A stretch of DNA of 64,000 bases from Ampelocalamus luodianensis. Its lineage: Eukaryota; Streptophyta; Magnoliopsida; Poales; Poaceae. Below are positions 11,750 to 23,745 of this stretch, piece by piece. The translations under genes and the position numbers were made by a program. The stretch is taken from assembly GCA_036346255.1 (NCBI GenBank), contig CM070624.1, positions 16,462,626-16,526,625 of the forward strand, read 5' to 3'. Under the pieces are notes generated by a model. The model did no database searches. It was not told where the DNA came from and saw only the letters and a list, made by a program, of their open reading frames with translations. Numbering within the stretch: position 1 is the first letter of the stretch; the number at the start of each line of letters is the position of its first letter.

Positions 11750-12101
11750 TGTTACATTGCGGATGGGCTACGGGGCGATGGGGAGAGCGATAAAGCAAGA
11801 CAGGAGTAAAGCGGCCGAAGCCCGTATGCGTTTTCGAATCGACTGGTTCGATGATTTGGCAAAGCATCGGCGGTGAGTTGTTGTCGGACCCACGTAGCAG
11901 TCCCATGGCAAAGAGAGCTTTAAGTAGTGGTCCTGCGATTCAGTTTTGATCATGAATGATGTAATAGGAGATTTCATTTACCCCGTATCTTCTCTGAACT
12001 TTTCCCTTCTTCTTCTCTGGTTCTCCAAAATACTCCTCTGAACTTCTGTAAGATACTTCCGATTACTATCTGGATACCAATTACTCGAGAGGTCGGTAAC
12101 A
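11750..12101 (+). repeat. 3' LTR of the Reina-like element
   Basis: 352 bp, TG...CA, followed directly by the CCGGC duplication and then the last lipocalin bases. Confidence 0.93.
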
Positions 12102-12106
12102 CCGGC

Positions 12107-12601
12107 CTGCTCCTCTTGTAGTACGTTCTGGGCATGATGATTTGGTGTTGATCCCCAGTTCGGTGCTACGCTACACAGGAAATAAAATCCTCCCCAAAGT
12201 ATCACCGTGCCAATCGCCAGTTTGGTTCAATCTCAATTGAAAGCTTCCACACTGATTTACGTCTTAGGGTCTCAAGTTACAGCCTTACAAGCTATACATT
12301 AGTTACTCGAGTAACAAGGTACACAGCATGAGAATGCTGAATCATAATTAACAATAACATATCAAAATAATCAAACTGACACACGGGCACACATCACCAA
12401 GATACCAGCTAGTGCTCACTAAATCCTACTGAACCATCTACGATCTATCTTGTGGTACCATAATATACCAATATTCCATTCAGTCAGAAGAACATACTGC
12501 AATGCTACACTGCTGAATCACACACGCACGCACGCGCACGCACGCACATGCAAACTTTGCAATTATCCGAGGTCCATCGAGCATGGAACACATCAAATAA
12601 C
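12107..12601. other. Convergent 3' flank of the lipocalin pseudogene and GCP2
   Basis: The first dozen bases complete the interrupted lipocalin tail. The remainder is probably the GCP2 3' UTR on the minus strand. It contains an ACGC-rich simple repeat at about 12524-12547. No gene seen. Confidence 0.5.
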
Positions 12602-15600
12602 TCATTGATCAATGCCTACACCAAGAATGCACTGCGCAAGATGAGTCAGATATGGTTCTGCCTGTGAATTGTTACTCAGTGTAGGAACAAGACTTTGAAG
12701 CTCTGAATTGAATTCTGCTTCAAATTTCCTGCAGCAAACAGACCAAGATGGCATTATATGATACTGAACTGATACACTAGTCATAACACTTTGCAAACTG
12801 ACTTAAATATGAGATACATACAGGATTGACTCTGACATTACAACATTCTCCGATGCTAGTTTCAGTTGCTGTTCTCTGTTTTGTGATTTCTTTATTCTTG
12901 ATCTTGACATTCCAGATTTTGATGTATTCTCGGGATTAGCAACATCGATGGACGGTATCAAGAGCTGGATGGAAGTTGCATATTGGAGACACAAAGCTTT
13001 CAGCCTCTCAACTTTCTGCACATGACAAATAAATGGATAATAAGCATTGATTCTTCTATAATTTTTTTCATGTTATAAAGCTTGAATTGTGGAGTCTCTT
13101 GTTTGGAATAGAGGGCTACAATGGGATAAAACCACTAGTTACACGCAGAAACTTCACAATACTCAAGCTAGGATACATAGTGTCATCATTCTCTACTGGT
13201 GGAGAGACAACATGGCATTGTTATCTTGCAGCTAGATGAGATCATCAATTAAGACCTGACTAGTTCCTAACTTAGCTGATGCTTAGTTTTCAGTTTTCAC
13301 ATGTATCAGACCATGAGAACAAATATAGCCATTGAGATTCAAAAGATAATACTGTCCCAACTGTTGTTTGTCACACAAGGTTTAATTCACTCCACCAGTT
13401 CAACAGTTGACTAATTTGGAGTTGAAACTTGATTGAAAACTCTTGAGGCATTTCTTTTTAATATATAGCTCATTTACACAGTACAAGAGTACCCTTGCTA
13501 ATGATAAACAGCTTATTCCAACAAGAGATAAAAACAAACAATAAATTATAAGTTATATCCTGGCAGAGAAAGGGGACAATCCAAAATTTATATATTATAA
13601 AAAATAAAAAAGGGCAGATTAAAAGGAAGAAAAAGAGTTAAAAGTTATTGCAATGGTTTAGTTTTTTAAATGTATGGAACTCAACAAAAGGAATTACAGC
13701 AGCAACAATTACATTTTATATATAGTTTTATTTTAGTTTTAAGAAAAAAGCAAGAAGACAGACCACAAGGAGCTCAGGCAACAATAGCAAGCATTCTTTT
13801 AGACACTTCTGGAGGAAGAAATCATGGATCTGGATGACCTGCAATCAGCATTGACAGCAACGGTAATGTACTCTGTGCTCTCAGCAGTGCAATTAACTTC
13901 AACATAAGAACTTGATTGAAACCTCATCTATGCTCCTTGCAGTTTGAAGACGATCATGCATCAAATGCCAGTTTGGTTCAAGAACCTGAGGGCCCAAAGA
14001 TTAATTTAGTAAATTGCCACCTTTGGTAACAGTTAATATGGTGATATGGATGGTTTACCTCAAAAGTTAGATAATGTAGAAGGCTATTTAAAAACTTGAG
14101 CATGTTGCGACAAAGAATTGATGACCGCAGAATTGATGTTCCTAGAATCTTGACAGAACGGAACACCTGTTTGAGAGTTCTACATCAGTCAATGTGAGTA
14201 AACAAAAAAATAACTAGAGTGATTTAATGGGATTAAAAAAAAGGTCCTTTCATACTTGTTGAATTTGCCATGCTGTACATAGTTGACGACTAACATGCTT
14301 GCAGTGGAACAACAGCCGAAAGATCAATTGGTATTTTGTTAAAGCCTTCCTTGAAATTACAAGAGATAATGGCCATTGAACCTGCAATATAGGTCAGGTA
14401 TATTATTTCACTATCACAGGATAAACATAATGAGAAAAATTTAAAACAAACTACAAATAAAACCTTGTAGCCAAGGCAGAACGTTTCCAAGCCAGTGATG
14501 CTTAATGGTATGGGCAGATCAACATCAGCTGAAGCAAGTTTGTCTGAAGGAAAGCACAGTCCAAGTCTTTCAGGGTGGTCAGCTTCTTAAGGAGGGAACT
14601 CCTTTCCTGTTTAACAATAGATATAAAGAAATATGATAATCAACAAATACAGCACAGTTTGACAAGACAGAGATGATAAATTTACCACGCAACAAGTCAA
14701 CTCTTCATGACTCGGATCTGAAGCAGCTGCTGTACTTCGCAACGCAATGTCAACAAGAGACTGCCGAGTACACCAAACAAAAATAGAATAACACAACCAA
14801 AGGGAATCAGCTTATCATGACAGAGCTGCCAAAAATCAGTTTTCTCCGTATCAAGAAATAAACAGACAACATTACACAAGAGGAGACCTGAAGTTTTTCA
14901 ACAGATATTTCTTCTGGTTTCTTTGTAAGCTCCTCCCAAGCAATATCCATAAAATGAACCAAAAAGTCACCCTGCAAAACTAGAGGAAACGAATTAGAGA
15001 ACTAGCGCAAGGGAAATAAATACGGATGTTTAAAATCAAGTGACATTCATTCTCAATGTTAAGGCATTCAGACAACAGCATATATAGAGAATGTGACTCT
15101 GTATTTTAATAGATTTGCTGCACATAATATGCAAAAGCATAAAACCCAAGCAGGCAAGCATAGATGTATATCAGCTGTAAGTCAAGAAGTATTGATATGG
15201 AGTAATAACACAAAATAATAAAAAGTAAATGTTCTCCATGTTTTTCTGCATACTTGGTCAAGAAGTAGATAGCGCTTCAGGGATCGCAGTTTCCCAATGA
15301 GATCATACTGCAAACAAATGCAATGAAATTAGCAACTGAGCTTAGAAAAGAACGAAATGTAGTAGTAAGTTTACTATGAACAAAGATTACCTTATCTTTC
15401 ATCAGAGCTAAGAGCTCACCGCTTGCGAAATCATAAGCAGATTTGATGCATTCAAGATATTGGTGGTTTGAACCAAAGCTCATCAGCTTAGAATTTTCTG
15501 ACAATGAAACCTAAATAAAATGTTCAAGACAAGTGTGTTCTTGTCACGCGTATAACGTAACATTTAATGATTCAACCTCAGAAAATAATCATGCATACCT

Positions 15601-18600
15601 GAACATTGTGGCCACATTCCTCATAACATTAAGATACTTTCCTGTAGTCAGAATTGTGGCAGCAACATTAGTGAGGAAACTAGGGATGCCTTCTTTTAGG
15701 CTGTACCTTTGCTGCCAATATTTTGCATCATAATCCTGAGTGAGGCTCTCCTACCAAAATAAAAAGAAGGTGAAAGTAAGCGGTCGCCTGGTTAACCTTA
15801 TAAGTCAATGAAATACCTGACATTTTAGTCTCAATGAAATACATAGAACAGTAGACATTAAGTAGGCCCAGAATCTTATAAGTCAATAGGTACCTTCTGC
15901 AGAGATTTGTTTTCAGCAATGAAGAATTCGCCGTAAGGGTCATCTATAACACCCTCATACACCCACCTAAAATGAAGACAATTAGAAGCTAAAATTATGG
16001 AAGCACAGCAAGCAAGCTAACTATTTTTCCTAAATGAGTCTCAACATTAAGATGCCAAATAAGACAAACTAGCAATTAAAAAATGTGTATTGGCTTCAAC
16101 ATAAATGTTAAGAGCTGACGAATAACAAGCACTTGACTAAGTCAAACAGAAGTTATGAACAATCATGAACCTTTCTAACATTCTGAGGTATGCTGCACTT
16201 GCACATTCTGTCATCTTCTCCAGTAAGGACCGAACAGCACTATCGCCAGCCATCACCTTTGCCTAAGTCAAAAGATATGATAAGTGTGTTACATGTTTGA
16301 AATAGTTAATCACGTTGACCAGAACAGACAAACTATGAAAATCTGAACATTAAGAGATCAGTTCTATAAAATAAAGATGTTCTACCAGAAAGAGGAGCTG
16401 AACAGATCCGTTTGGCTTAAATTTACAGGAGGCCTACTGAACAGGGTTCATATTCACCAGACCCTTGTATTCAGATACTGGATAAGTAGTTATTGGACTC
16501 AGAGATTTATAGTTATAGGTCATAGGATTAAGTATATATTACGTCTCTCAACTCTTCACTAAGTTAAATGTTCATCCCTGAACTGCAATACCAGATGAAA
16601 CGCATCCTCTAACTATCAAAATCATACAAATAATGTCCCTAGGCAGATATTATGAGTGGTTTTGTCCTAGGTGGCATCAAATTGACAAATTTTTACCAAC
16701 GTGGCAAACCAATCAGCAAAACGGTGGGACCCACTAGCCATCCACCTAAGCATCTCCTTCCCTTCCTCTTCTTCCTCTCCTCTCTCCCTTATCTTCTCTC
16801 TTGCCTGTCATGGTCAGCAACAAGCCTTCCCCTCCCCGTCCGCCCGCTCCTCCTCCTCCGAGCCTCCACCACCCCCATCCAACATTGTTGCCGTCCCGCT
16901 TTCCCCCTCCCCACCCTCCTGGCTCAGGCACCGCAGGGGCGCACGGCGATGCACTTCGCCACGGGCCGGGCTCCGAGGAGTGCGTGCGCACACTTGCCGA
17001 GGTCGGGGCAGACGTGGGCAGCCCGGCCGCGCGGCGGGCGACGGCTCGAGCCGCTGCGCATCGCGGTGGGTATGGCTGGCCGCTGGGACCCCCGACGCGG
17101 AGGACGCTTCCTCGCCGTCGCCTTCCTCTCCGACAACTTTCCAACACCAGTGGCTGGCCGCCAATCTTCTCCCTGCTTCGAGCTGTCTTCCTCTCCGGCG
17201 ACTCCCGCGTCGTCGTCGTCCTCGACGCGCACAGCTTCCGCGTCCTCCTGGACGACTCCGCGCTCTTCGGTGGCCACCACCCGCTCGGCTTCCTCGACGG
17301 CGCCACGCCACGCTCAAGCAGCAGCAACCACAGGGAGATGAAGGAGGGGTGCAGGAGGGCCGCTCGCCTTCCTCGACTCCGCCTCGCCGCCGCACGGATA
17401 TACCACGTCGTGTCAGCCTTCCACGCCACCTTCACCGCCGTGTTTGATGTCGTTGAGGACGGCCTCGACGATGCCTCCGGCCCCTTCGAGTTCAATGACC
17501 TCGCGAGTAAGGTCATCAAGCCGTTCGTGCCACCATCGAGGCCATTGAACTCGCCTCGGTGCTTCCCTCTAGCCTTCCCCTCACTCAATTTCTCCTTCTA
17601 CTCACAGGAGCTTGCCGTTGACCTCGTCTTCCTCAACCACGGTCGTCGCCGCCGCCACCAACATTGTTTCTTCCTCGGTGCGTTCCGATCCAATCCCCTC
17701 TGCCTGGAGCATCCCTATACCATTCTCAATCTTTCCCCGCCCCTAATTTAGGCTTCCATTCACCCCAGGTCGCTGCCACCGATGAACTCATCGCGCCACC
17801 TTAGGTATTCATCGCCGGCCAACCTCAGCTCGTCTCAGCCTACACCCTCGACTATGGTGAGTTCCCTTCGACGCTTAGATGCTCATGCGCACCTCACTAC
17901 CTAGGCTTAGCCGTTGATTCGCTGTCGCCGCCGTAGGCCCGAGCGCCACCGCCACTCGGTGTAGCCGCGCCACCACCGAGAGCTATCTCTGCCCGCGTCG
18001 TCGCCACCATTCAGGTCACCGAGGTCGCAGGGTTCCATTTTGGAGCTCGCTGGCCCCCACCGAGGCCTAGCTCACAGGCACCACACTCGGCTGGAGCACT
18101 GTGATCACCTCCCCTATTTCGGTTCGATTTAGGAGAGAAGGAGAACTGTAGTAATCCGATGTAGACACCATCTGAACAAAACCAGGTTTGAGGGTCAAAA
18201 CCATGGTCAAACAGCCGGAGGGGTAAGGTTTATCTGGTATTAATAGTTGGAGGGTGCGTTTCATCTGGTATTGCAGTTCAGGGGCGAACATTAAACTTAG
18301 TGAAGAGTTGAGGGACGTAGTATATACTTAATCCTAGGTCATAACCTGATCATACACAACATACCCACCCCACCCCCTCAGAGAGACAGAGAGAGGAGGA
18401 GGAGGAAGAGAGGGAAAGAGGGATAGGGGGAGAAAGAGAGAGACGCGGAAGGAAAAGCGTGAATTTCAGGGGGCATAACCTCTTTCTGCAAAGTACCTGG
18501 CTTTGAAGTAGATTAAGTGTCGCGGAACCACTGGTATTATTGGAGATAGCCTTCTCGACTAGAACAGCTAATGCATTTAATGAACTCATCATCCTCTGCC

Positions 18601-20769
18601 AGAGAGCACACAGGACTTACGGTGCTTACAACAGTAATCAAATTGGGGTGAATCATAAATGCAGATAAAGAAAACTCACTGACAAAAGAACCATAATCCT
18701 TGAACAGAAAGCCTTCCAAGACGGAATTGATGCTCTAGTTGAGCAACCATTGCCTGATAATCCTGATAATTTAAAAAACTTAATGACTTTTGTGCCAAAT
18801 TCACATATAAGCAATACGAAAATGCTATGCATACGATAATTATCGTGTGATACTAGTACGATGTAGGGCCATCATGTTGATCCTGATGATCTTCTCGCTC
18901 TGGTCCACAAACTGAATATGTGTTTTCGTACGCATGCACCGTAAGAAAACGTCGTACACGTAGTACTGCTGTACACAACACTAGTGGCACAGACCTTTCT
19001 CGAGGACAACGTAATAACTGATAAGGTCAATGTCAATTGATGGGATTATCTAAGCATCAATATAATTCATGCAAAAGTTTTCCATGCAATAATACGACAA
19101 CTGAACACTTGAACACATGATACAGTAACTTTTTTTTGGGACAGCTTTTCAAACAGAAGGAAGCTTGTACCCACGAAAAATTTAAAACATTTCTCTCAAG
19201 AAAGGGAACCTACCAGGAGGAATGCCCTCAGCGCAGCAGCTAGAGCATGGTTGACCAAACCAGTCTTGAAATGTGAACTGGACTCCACAAACTGGCTTAC
19301 CAACACAAAATCCTCACATAGAGGAAAAATTCGGCGGGTCAATTCCTGCAAGAGAATGATCAGTTAAGTGCCAAACACATCAATTTTTTAGTGATTCAGT
19401 TGATTGTACACACTGTCAGGGTTTACCTGGAGCGCAAGATCCACTGAAGAATCAATCTGGAAGACAACATAGCCCTCCTTTCCACGTATTCTCTTGATCG
19501 AAATGTACCGTCCCTCAATACCCACCAGAGCCGATAGCAAATCATCAATAACCAAAAGCTCCTGCATTTCAATTAGAGAAGCTACATTAAAGAAACTTCT
19601 TACAGTTTACAGTAGTTTTGCGAAAGCTCCATTTTTCAAAGTGGCCGCAGGAGAGCTGCGCTATTCCATTCAGATTGGGATAAAGTTAAATTACAATGAT
19701 AAACGGACACATCTGTGCCAAAAAAAAAAAAAGAATGGCAAAAGAAATCCCCCTCTCTCCCTCAAGGATGGGAGCACACCTTGTGAAAAGCTCCTTAGTT
19801 TAGCTATTTTAAACAACAGTGAAAATGCAGATATTAAGCCACACAGGACAGCTTTTTTTTAAAATGCACCTATTTTGTGGCATTATCGCAACAAGTAGTC
19901 AAGTACATCATATTTAGTGCACCATTTTGCAAAGCACCACCAACCGACCAACCCTTGGGCTCTACATGCAAACTCGCATACACATTCAACCATTTGTAAC
20001 ATAAACTATCTCAAACATTTTCTGATCCCATCCCACATTCACTGAAAACACGAACTATCAAAGTCTAACTAAGCATCATTACGTTATCAAACGAGACACA
20101 ACATTTGCTCAACTGCAGGAAGTATGCAATCTCTAAAACTAAAAAGGTTGTTCCAATAGCATTCCCAGCACCGCAGCTACAAATTCAAACTACGATCCAA
20201 AACTATTTACAGCCGACATACTAGCAGAAAACAACAAACACATAAAATCCTTTCTAATTACCCAAACCACTGAGCTCGAATTCAAAGCACAAAACTGGAA
20301 CCTAAACCCTAGCCTCAGTTCAGAAAAAAAAAATTAAAAAAAAGGCCAATTCAAGCTAAATCCACCCGGTTGAACAGCCTCAAAACCCCAATTCCGCTTA
20401 CCTGCACAGAAACGGCGTACGATCCGATGACACTCCCAGCGCCGCCGCCAGTGCCGCGGCTGCAGATTCGAACCAACTCCAGGCATCAGAAACCACCCGG
20501 GGCAACAAAACCACGAGGCAAGCATCCAAATCACGCAAACTTAGCCATCAGACGTACCTGAAGGATTCGAGGGAGAAAGACTTAGATCCGGGCGCCTGCG
20601 CCGCCGCAGCAACCTTGGCCTCCTGCCAGAGCGCGAGGGAGGTGAGGCGGGGGGCGGCAATGCGGGCAGGTGGGGTGGTAGGGGGAGGAGATGGGCGTAC
20701 CTGGTGGAAGCGGCCGGTGAGGTACGGGCGCTCCAGGTTCCAGCGAGGGGTCGCCGGCGCGGGATCCAT
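12602..20769 (-). CDS. GCP2: Gamma-tubulin complex component 2 (Spc97/Spc98 family), 21 exons, two exons one base short
   Basis: GCP2 with GCP3 forms the gamma-tubulin small complex that nucleates microtubules. Exons: 20701-20769, 20558-20622, 20402-20459, 19427-19561, 19214-19345, 18680-18762, 18497-18593, 16171-16262, 15894-15966, 15599-15750, 15391-15510, 15254-15307, 14888-14971, 14686-14760, 14464-14606, 14256-14381, 14059-14166, 13923-13985, 13767-13838, 12822-13015, 12602-12728. All introns are GT-AG, and phases join except at two places. Motifs: MDPAPATPRWNLERPYL at the start, then LLSALVGIEGRYISI, FPLCEDFVLVSQFVES, LAVLVEKAISNN, DPYGEFFIAE, YLECIKSAYDFASGELL and, at the end, HLAQCILGVGIDQ. 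Exon 10 (152 nt) lacks one base at CC 15619-15620. Exon 15 (143 nt) lacks one at AAA 14551-14553. With both restored the length would be 707 aa, normal for the family. As written, translation stops early in exon 11. Either a recent pseudogene or consensus errors; I favour errors, because every other exon is conserved. Confidence 0.92.
16525..18334. mobile_element. Non-autonomous MULE (Pack-MULE type) in GCP2 intron 7, TSD TAGGTCATA
   Basis: The 1810-bp element has terminal inverted repeats of about 97 bp starting GGATTAAGTATATA at each end, with about nine mismatches. A perfect 9-bp duplication TAGGTCATA flanks it (16516-16524 and 18335-18343), the size made by Mutator-like transposases. The interior (16740-18060) is far more GC-rich than the intron and looks like host coding sequence. 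It contains an ankyrin-like patch split between frames (GRTAMHFATG, then SEECVRTLAEVGADV near 16940-17020), and a second patch at about 17400-17520 (IYHVVSAFHATFTAVFDVVE) that I do not recognise. No transposase is present. It appears to be spliced out with the intron. Confidence 0.9.
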
Positions 20770-21088
20770 TTCGAGGCGAGGCGGGCGGGGCGGGCAGCGG
20801 AGCAGTGTGCAAGGGGGGTGGTGGCGACGGGGCAAGGTGTGGGAGAGTGGGGAAGTAAGTCACATCTTAGCCGTTCGTCTAGAATCAACGGATAGATCGT
20901 GCAGGTCCATCAGGTTGATCTCTCTCACACTGTCACACACATACACAGCCAGGTCTCGCGCTCGAAAATCTGAATTCCGAAGTCTGAACTCTCGACAACT
21001 GTGGAAGGAGCCGGTTTGGACTACGGAGCTCTGTGCTAAATAGGTACTATGCGATTTTGTAAATTAATTGTGTATATATTTCTAAATA
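20770..21088. promoter_or_regulatory. 5' flank of GCP2
   Basis: GC-rich to 20850, then mixed. It presumably holds the GCP2 5' UTR and promoter on the minus strand. No unambiguous TATA box seen. Confidence 0.4.
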
Positions 21089-22560
21089 TCTCTACTACTT
21101 AAAAATATGAATTTGTGATCGTCCGTCTTTTCTACCCACATTGACATCTGTTTGATCGGTAAGCACCAACAGCCCAAATCTATTGCGCGGCCAGCAACGG
21201 CCTGTGCCCACAACCGCATCCCACTCCGCCTTCCCTCCCTCTCCTCTCCCTCACAATCCCCACCCGCACCGCCCGCCTCCCACTGTCGCACTGCCCTCCC
21301 TGCCTCTCGTCTCCTCACCACCGCCGAATCCAGCCTTTCCCCGGGTGCCTCGCCGTCATCGTCTTCCTCTCTGGCTGTCCCCGGGTTGGGTGCCGCAGGA
21401 TCTGGTCATCCTTGGGCGCGGTGCCACAGGATACGACCTTTTCCCAAGCCCGCCGTCGTTGTCATCTTCCTCTCTGACCTCAACGTCGTCTCCTTCATCG
21501 CCATCCTCCTTCCACATGCCGAGCCCGCTGCTCACGGGTGGCCATGTGCCCCAACCTTCTTTTTTCATAGGATTGGTGAGATTTTTTGTTCCCATTGTTT
21601 CCCCTTTAATTTCTTGTCAGCGAAGCGAGGGAGTGGTGTGGTTGGGTGTGTTGAGCGCCATGGTGGCCCGTAACCGTAGCGGCGGTGGATTGGCGTCGAG
21701 GGACGATGGGGACAAGGCGAGCGTGTTCGAAGGCCTCGATAGGAGCTCCCAAGAGCGCCACTACGCACTTCAGGCGACCAGGGACGTGGCCGACCCCAAC
21801 GCGCGGATCACCGTGGCCACGACTGTGTACTCCGACGACGAGGACTCAGACGAGGCGGCAGCCCCGCGCTAGGAGGGGGAGGTGAAGAAACCCAAGAAGC
21901 AAGGTAACAGTCGCCGAGGTAGCCACCTTGATCGACGCTGAGAACCTAGTAGTGCATCTCATTGAGATCTGGGTAAGAGCCATCTCGTTTTGCAAATTTG
22001 TCGTTTAAAATCAGATCTTGGTAGGCTGCTTTGGATCAAGTTTTGTCTTTTTGTTAAGGATCGGATCTGATAAGGTTTAGTGTTGAATCTTGCGGGCCTC
22101 ATCGAAATTCCGATAAAATGTTGGGGTTTTAGGAATTTCGGATTGAGAAGATAGAAAATTCTGGCGTAGTACGACAGTCTTACCAGAAAGTTGGGATCTT
22201 AGGATGTAAAGATGGGATCTTGGAGAGCTTGGGATTTTGGTGCAAGGATTAAATCCTGTATAGGTTGGAGCTCTTTGTGTTATGTTCTTATATTCCATTT
22301 GTTCTGTGTGCAGGTATTGTATAAGAACCAGCACGATATCCAGCTCATGTGGTTTGCTGACTACTTAGGCTGAGCATTTGCAAGCGTGAGTGTGTCACAG
22401 TTCCCGTGGGCAAAGATGTTCAAGGAATCATCGGTGTCCAAGATTGTTGACGTGAGTTAATATTTCACTGAAGTCTCCCTAATTCATTTAAGCATATAAA
22501 CATTGCTTTTGGATCACATGTAAAATGCAATCGCGGTTTATAGGATTGTTATTGTCGTAG
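21089..22560 (+). mobile_element. Possible Helitron-like unit carrying gene fragments (right end not found)
   Basis: At 21089 the sequence TCTCTACTACTTAAAAA, preceded by A, resembles the 5' terminus of grass Helitrons. Downstream, at 21180-21560, there is exon-like GC-rich DNA in the same orientation, then the TMEM214-like fragment. No CTRR terminus with a nearby hairpin followed by T was found on the right, so the right boundary given is arbitrary. Confidence 0.35.
21660..22451 (+). pseudogene. TMEM214-like (DUF2359) gene fragment
   Basis: Two exon-like pieces (21660-21972 and 22314-22451) joined by a GT-AG intron encode parts of the plant TMEM214-like family. These pieces are NARITVATTVYSDDEDSDE, then VAEVATLIDAENLVVHL, then NQHDIQLMWFADYLG and SQFPWAKMFKESSVSKIVD. 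Animal TMEM214 is an ER membrane protein; the plant members are poorly characterised. This copy has TAG at 21870-21872, a frame change near 21905 and TGA at 22371-22373. It lacks the rest of the gene, including any membrane segment. It is a captured or duplicated genomic fragment, not a retrocopy. Confidence 0.7.
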
Positions 22561-23030
22561 CAAGAAAAGGCTAGACAATGGGTACGAAGTACCCTCCGTA
22601 CCCTTTGTTTTTGGGAGAAGACCGAAGGGGAGAGGAGCCAAGACATAAGATGTGAGGATGTATTGCCTTGTGTATGGATGAGATAATGAGCTCAACCCTC
22701 TTTACATATGCCCTTGGAGCTCTATTTCTAGGAGGGCAAGAAGGGACATTTACTTTCTTGCCCTCACAAAGTACGGAAGAGAGAGGGTATTTAAATACAT
22801 TTGCCTAGATACACTATACAGATTAGGTCTACATATGTACAGTATCCCCGACAGCACACCGATATTCCCAACGACCCTAGGGTGCGGGGCACCCCTTGGT
22901 GCCTGGCTACGATAAGTCCCTCGTCTGCATGGTCTGAGGTTGCGAGGACAAATCCCGCGGATCTGAGGGGCGAGCGGACACAATCTCGTCACCCCCGGCC
23001 CCTCGGGAGTTGGGATACCCCGAAAGGAAT
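22452..23030. other. Non-genic sequence leading into the tandem array
   Basis: No coding structure. The block 22590-22850 has an AT-rich, LTR-like look (GGAGGGCAAG, TATTTAAATAC), but I could not find both ends. Confidence 0.35.
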
Positions 23031-23745
23031 CGACATGGGCTATGCGCGATGGAGCATGATGTGCGAGGTCTCCCCGCCAAGGCAAAGCGTCAAGGCGGGA
23101 GACTCCCTAGTCATCGAGACAAGACCGTCGGAACGACTCGGGATTTGCACGATAGAGCGCGACGTGCGAGGTCTCCCCGCCGAGGCAAAGCGTCGAGGCG
23201 GGAGACTCCCTAGTCGCCGAGGCAAGGCCGTCGGAACGACTAGGGCTATGCGCGACGGAGCGCGATGTGCGAGGTCTCCCCGCCGAGGTGAAACACCTAG
23301 GCGGGAGACTCCCTAATCGCCGAGGTAAGGCCGTCGGAACGACTAGGGCTTTGTGCGACGGAGCGCGATGTGCGAGGTCTCCCCGCCAAGACAAAGCCTC
23401 GAGGCGGGAGACTCCCTAGTTGCCGAGGCAAGGCCATCAAAACGACTAGGGCTTTGCGCGATGGAACACGATGTGTGCGGTCTCCCCACCGAGGTGAAGC
23501 CCCGAGGCGGGAGACTCCCTAGTTGCCGAGGTAAGGCCGTCGGAACGACTAGGGCTTTGCGTGACGGAGCGCGATGTGCGAGGTCTCCCCGCCGAGGTGA
23601 AGCCTCGAGGCGGGAGACTCCCTAGTCGCCGAGGCAAGGGCGTCGGAATGACTAGGGCATTGCGCAACGGAGCGTGATGTGTGAGGTCTCCCCGCCGAGG
23701 CGAAGCCTCGAGGCGGGAGACTCCCTAGTCGCCGTGGCGGAGCCT
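23030..23745. repeat. 103-bp tandem array, about 7 copies, each with a nested hairpin
   Basis: The motif GTGCGAGGTCTCCCC or a close variant recurs at about 23061, 23164, 23266, 23370, 23473, 23576 and 23679, a period of 103 bp. Each unit contains GGTCTCCCCGCC and later GGCGGGAGACTCC, which pair as an outer stem. Between them lies an inner stem such as CGAGGC-GAA-GCCTCG. Units differ mostly by transitions. The unit is not a multiple of 3, and I do not treat the open frames as genes. Confidence 0.9.

Larger units (their letters stand above)
8840..12101 (+). mobile_element. Reina-like Ty3-gypsy retrotransposon, internally deleted, TSD CCGGC
   Basis: Two LTRs (8840-9199 and 11750-12101) share TGTTACATTG...GGTCGGTAACA termini. 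CCGGC flanks both ends (8835-8839 and 12102-12106). A primer-binding site complementary to initiator Met tRNA follows the 5' LTR, and a purine-rich AAGGGGAGGAGA tract precedes the 3' LTR. Short LTRs (about 355 bp) and a chromovirus-like pol with a C-terminal chromodomain-type tail suggest the Reina clade. Only 2.55 kb of interior remains. Most of gag, protease, the first half of reverse transcriptase, and part of the region after integrase are missing, so it is non-autonomous. Confidence 0.93.

Noticed and set aside
16701..17751. Long overlapping open frames on both strands inside the MULE
   Set aside because: GC-rich captured DNA is open in many frames at once; none matches a complete protein.
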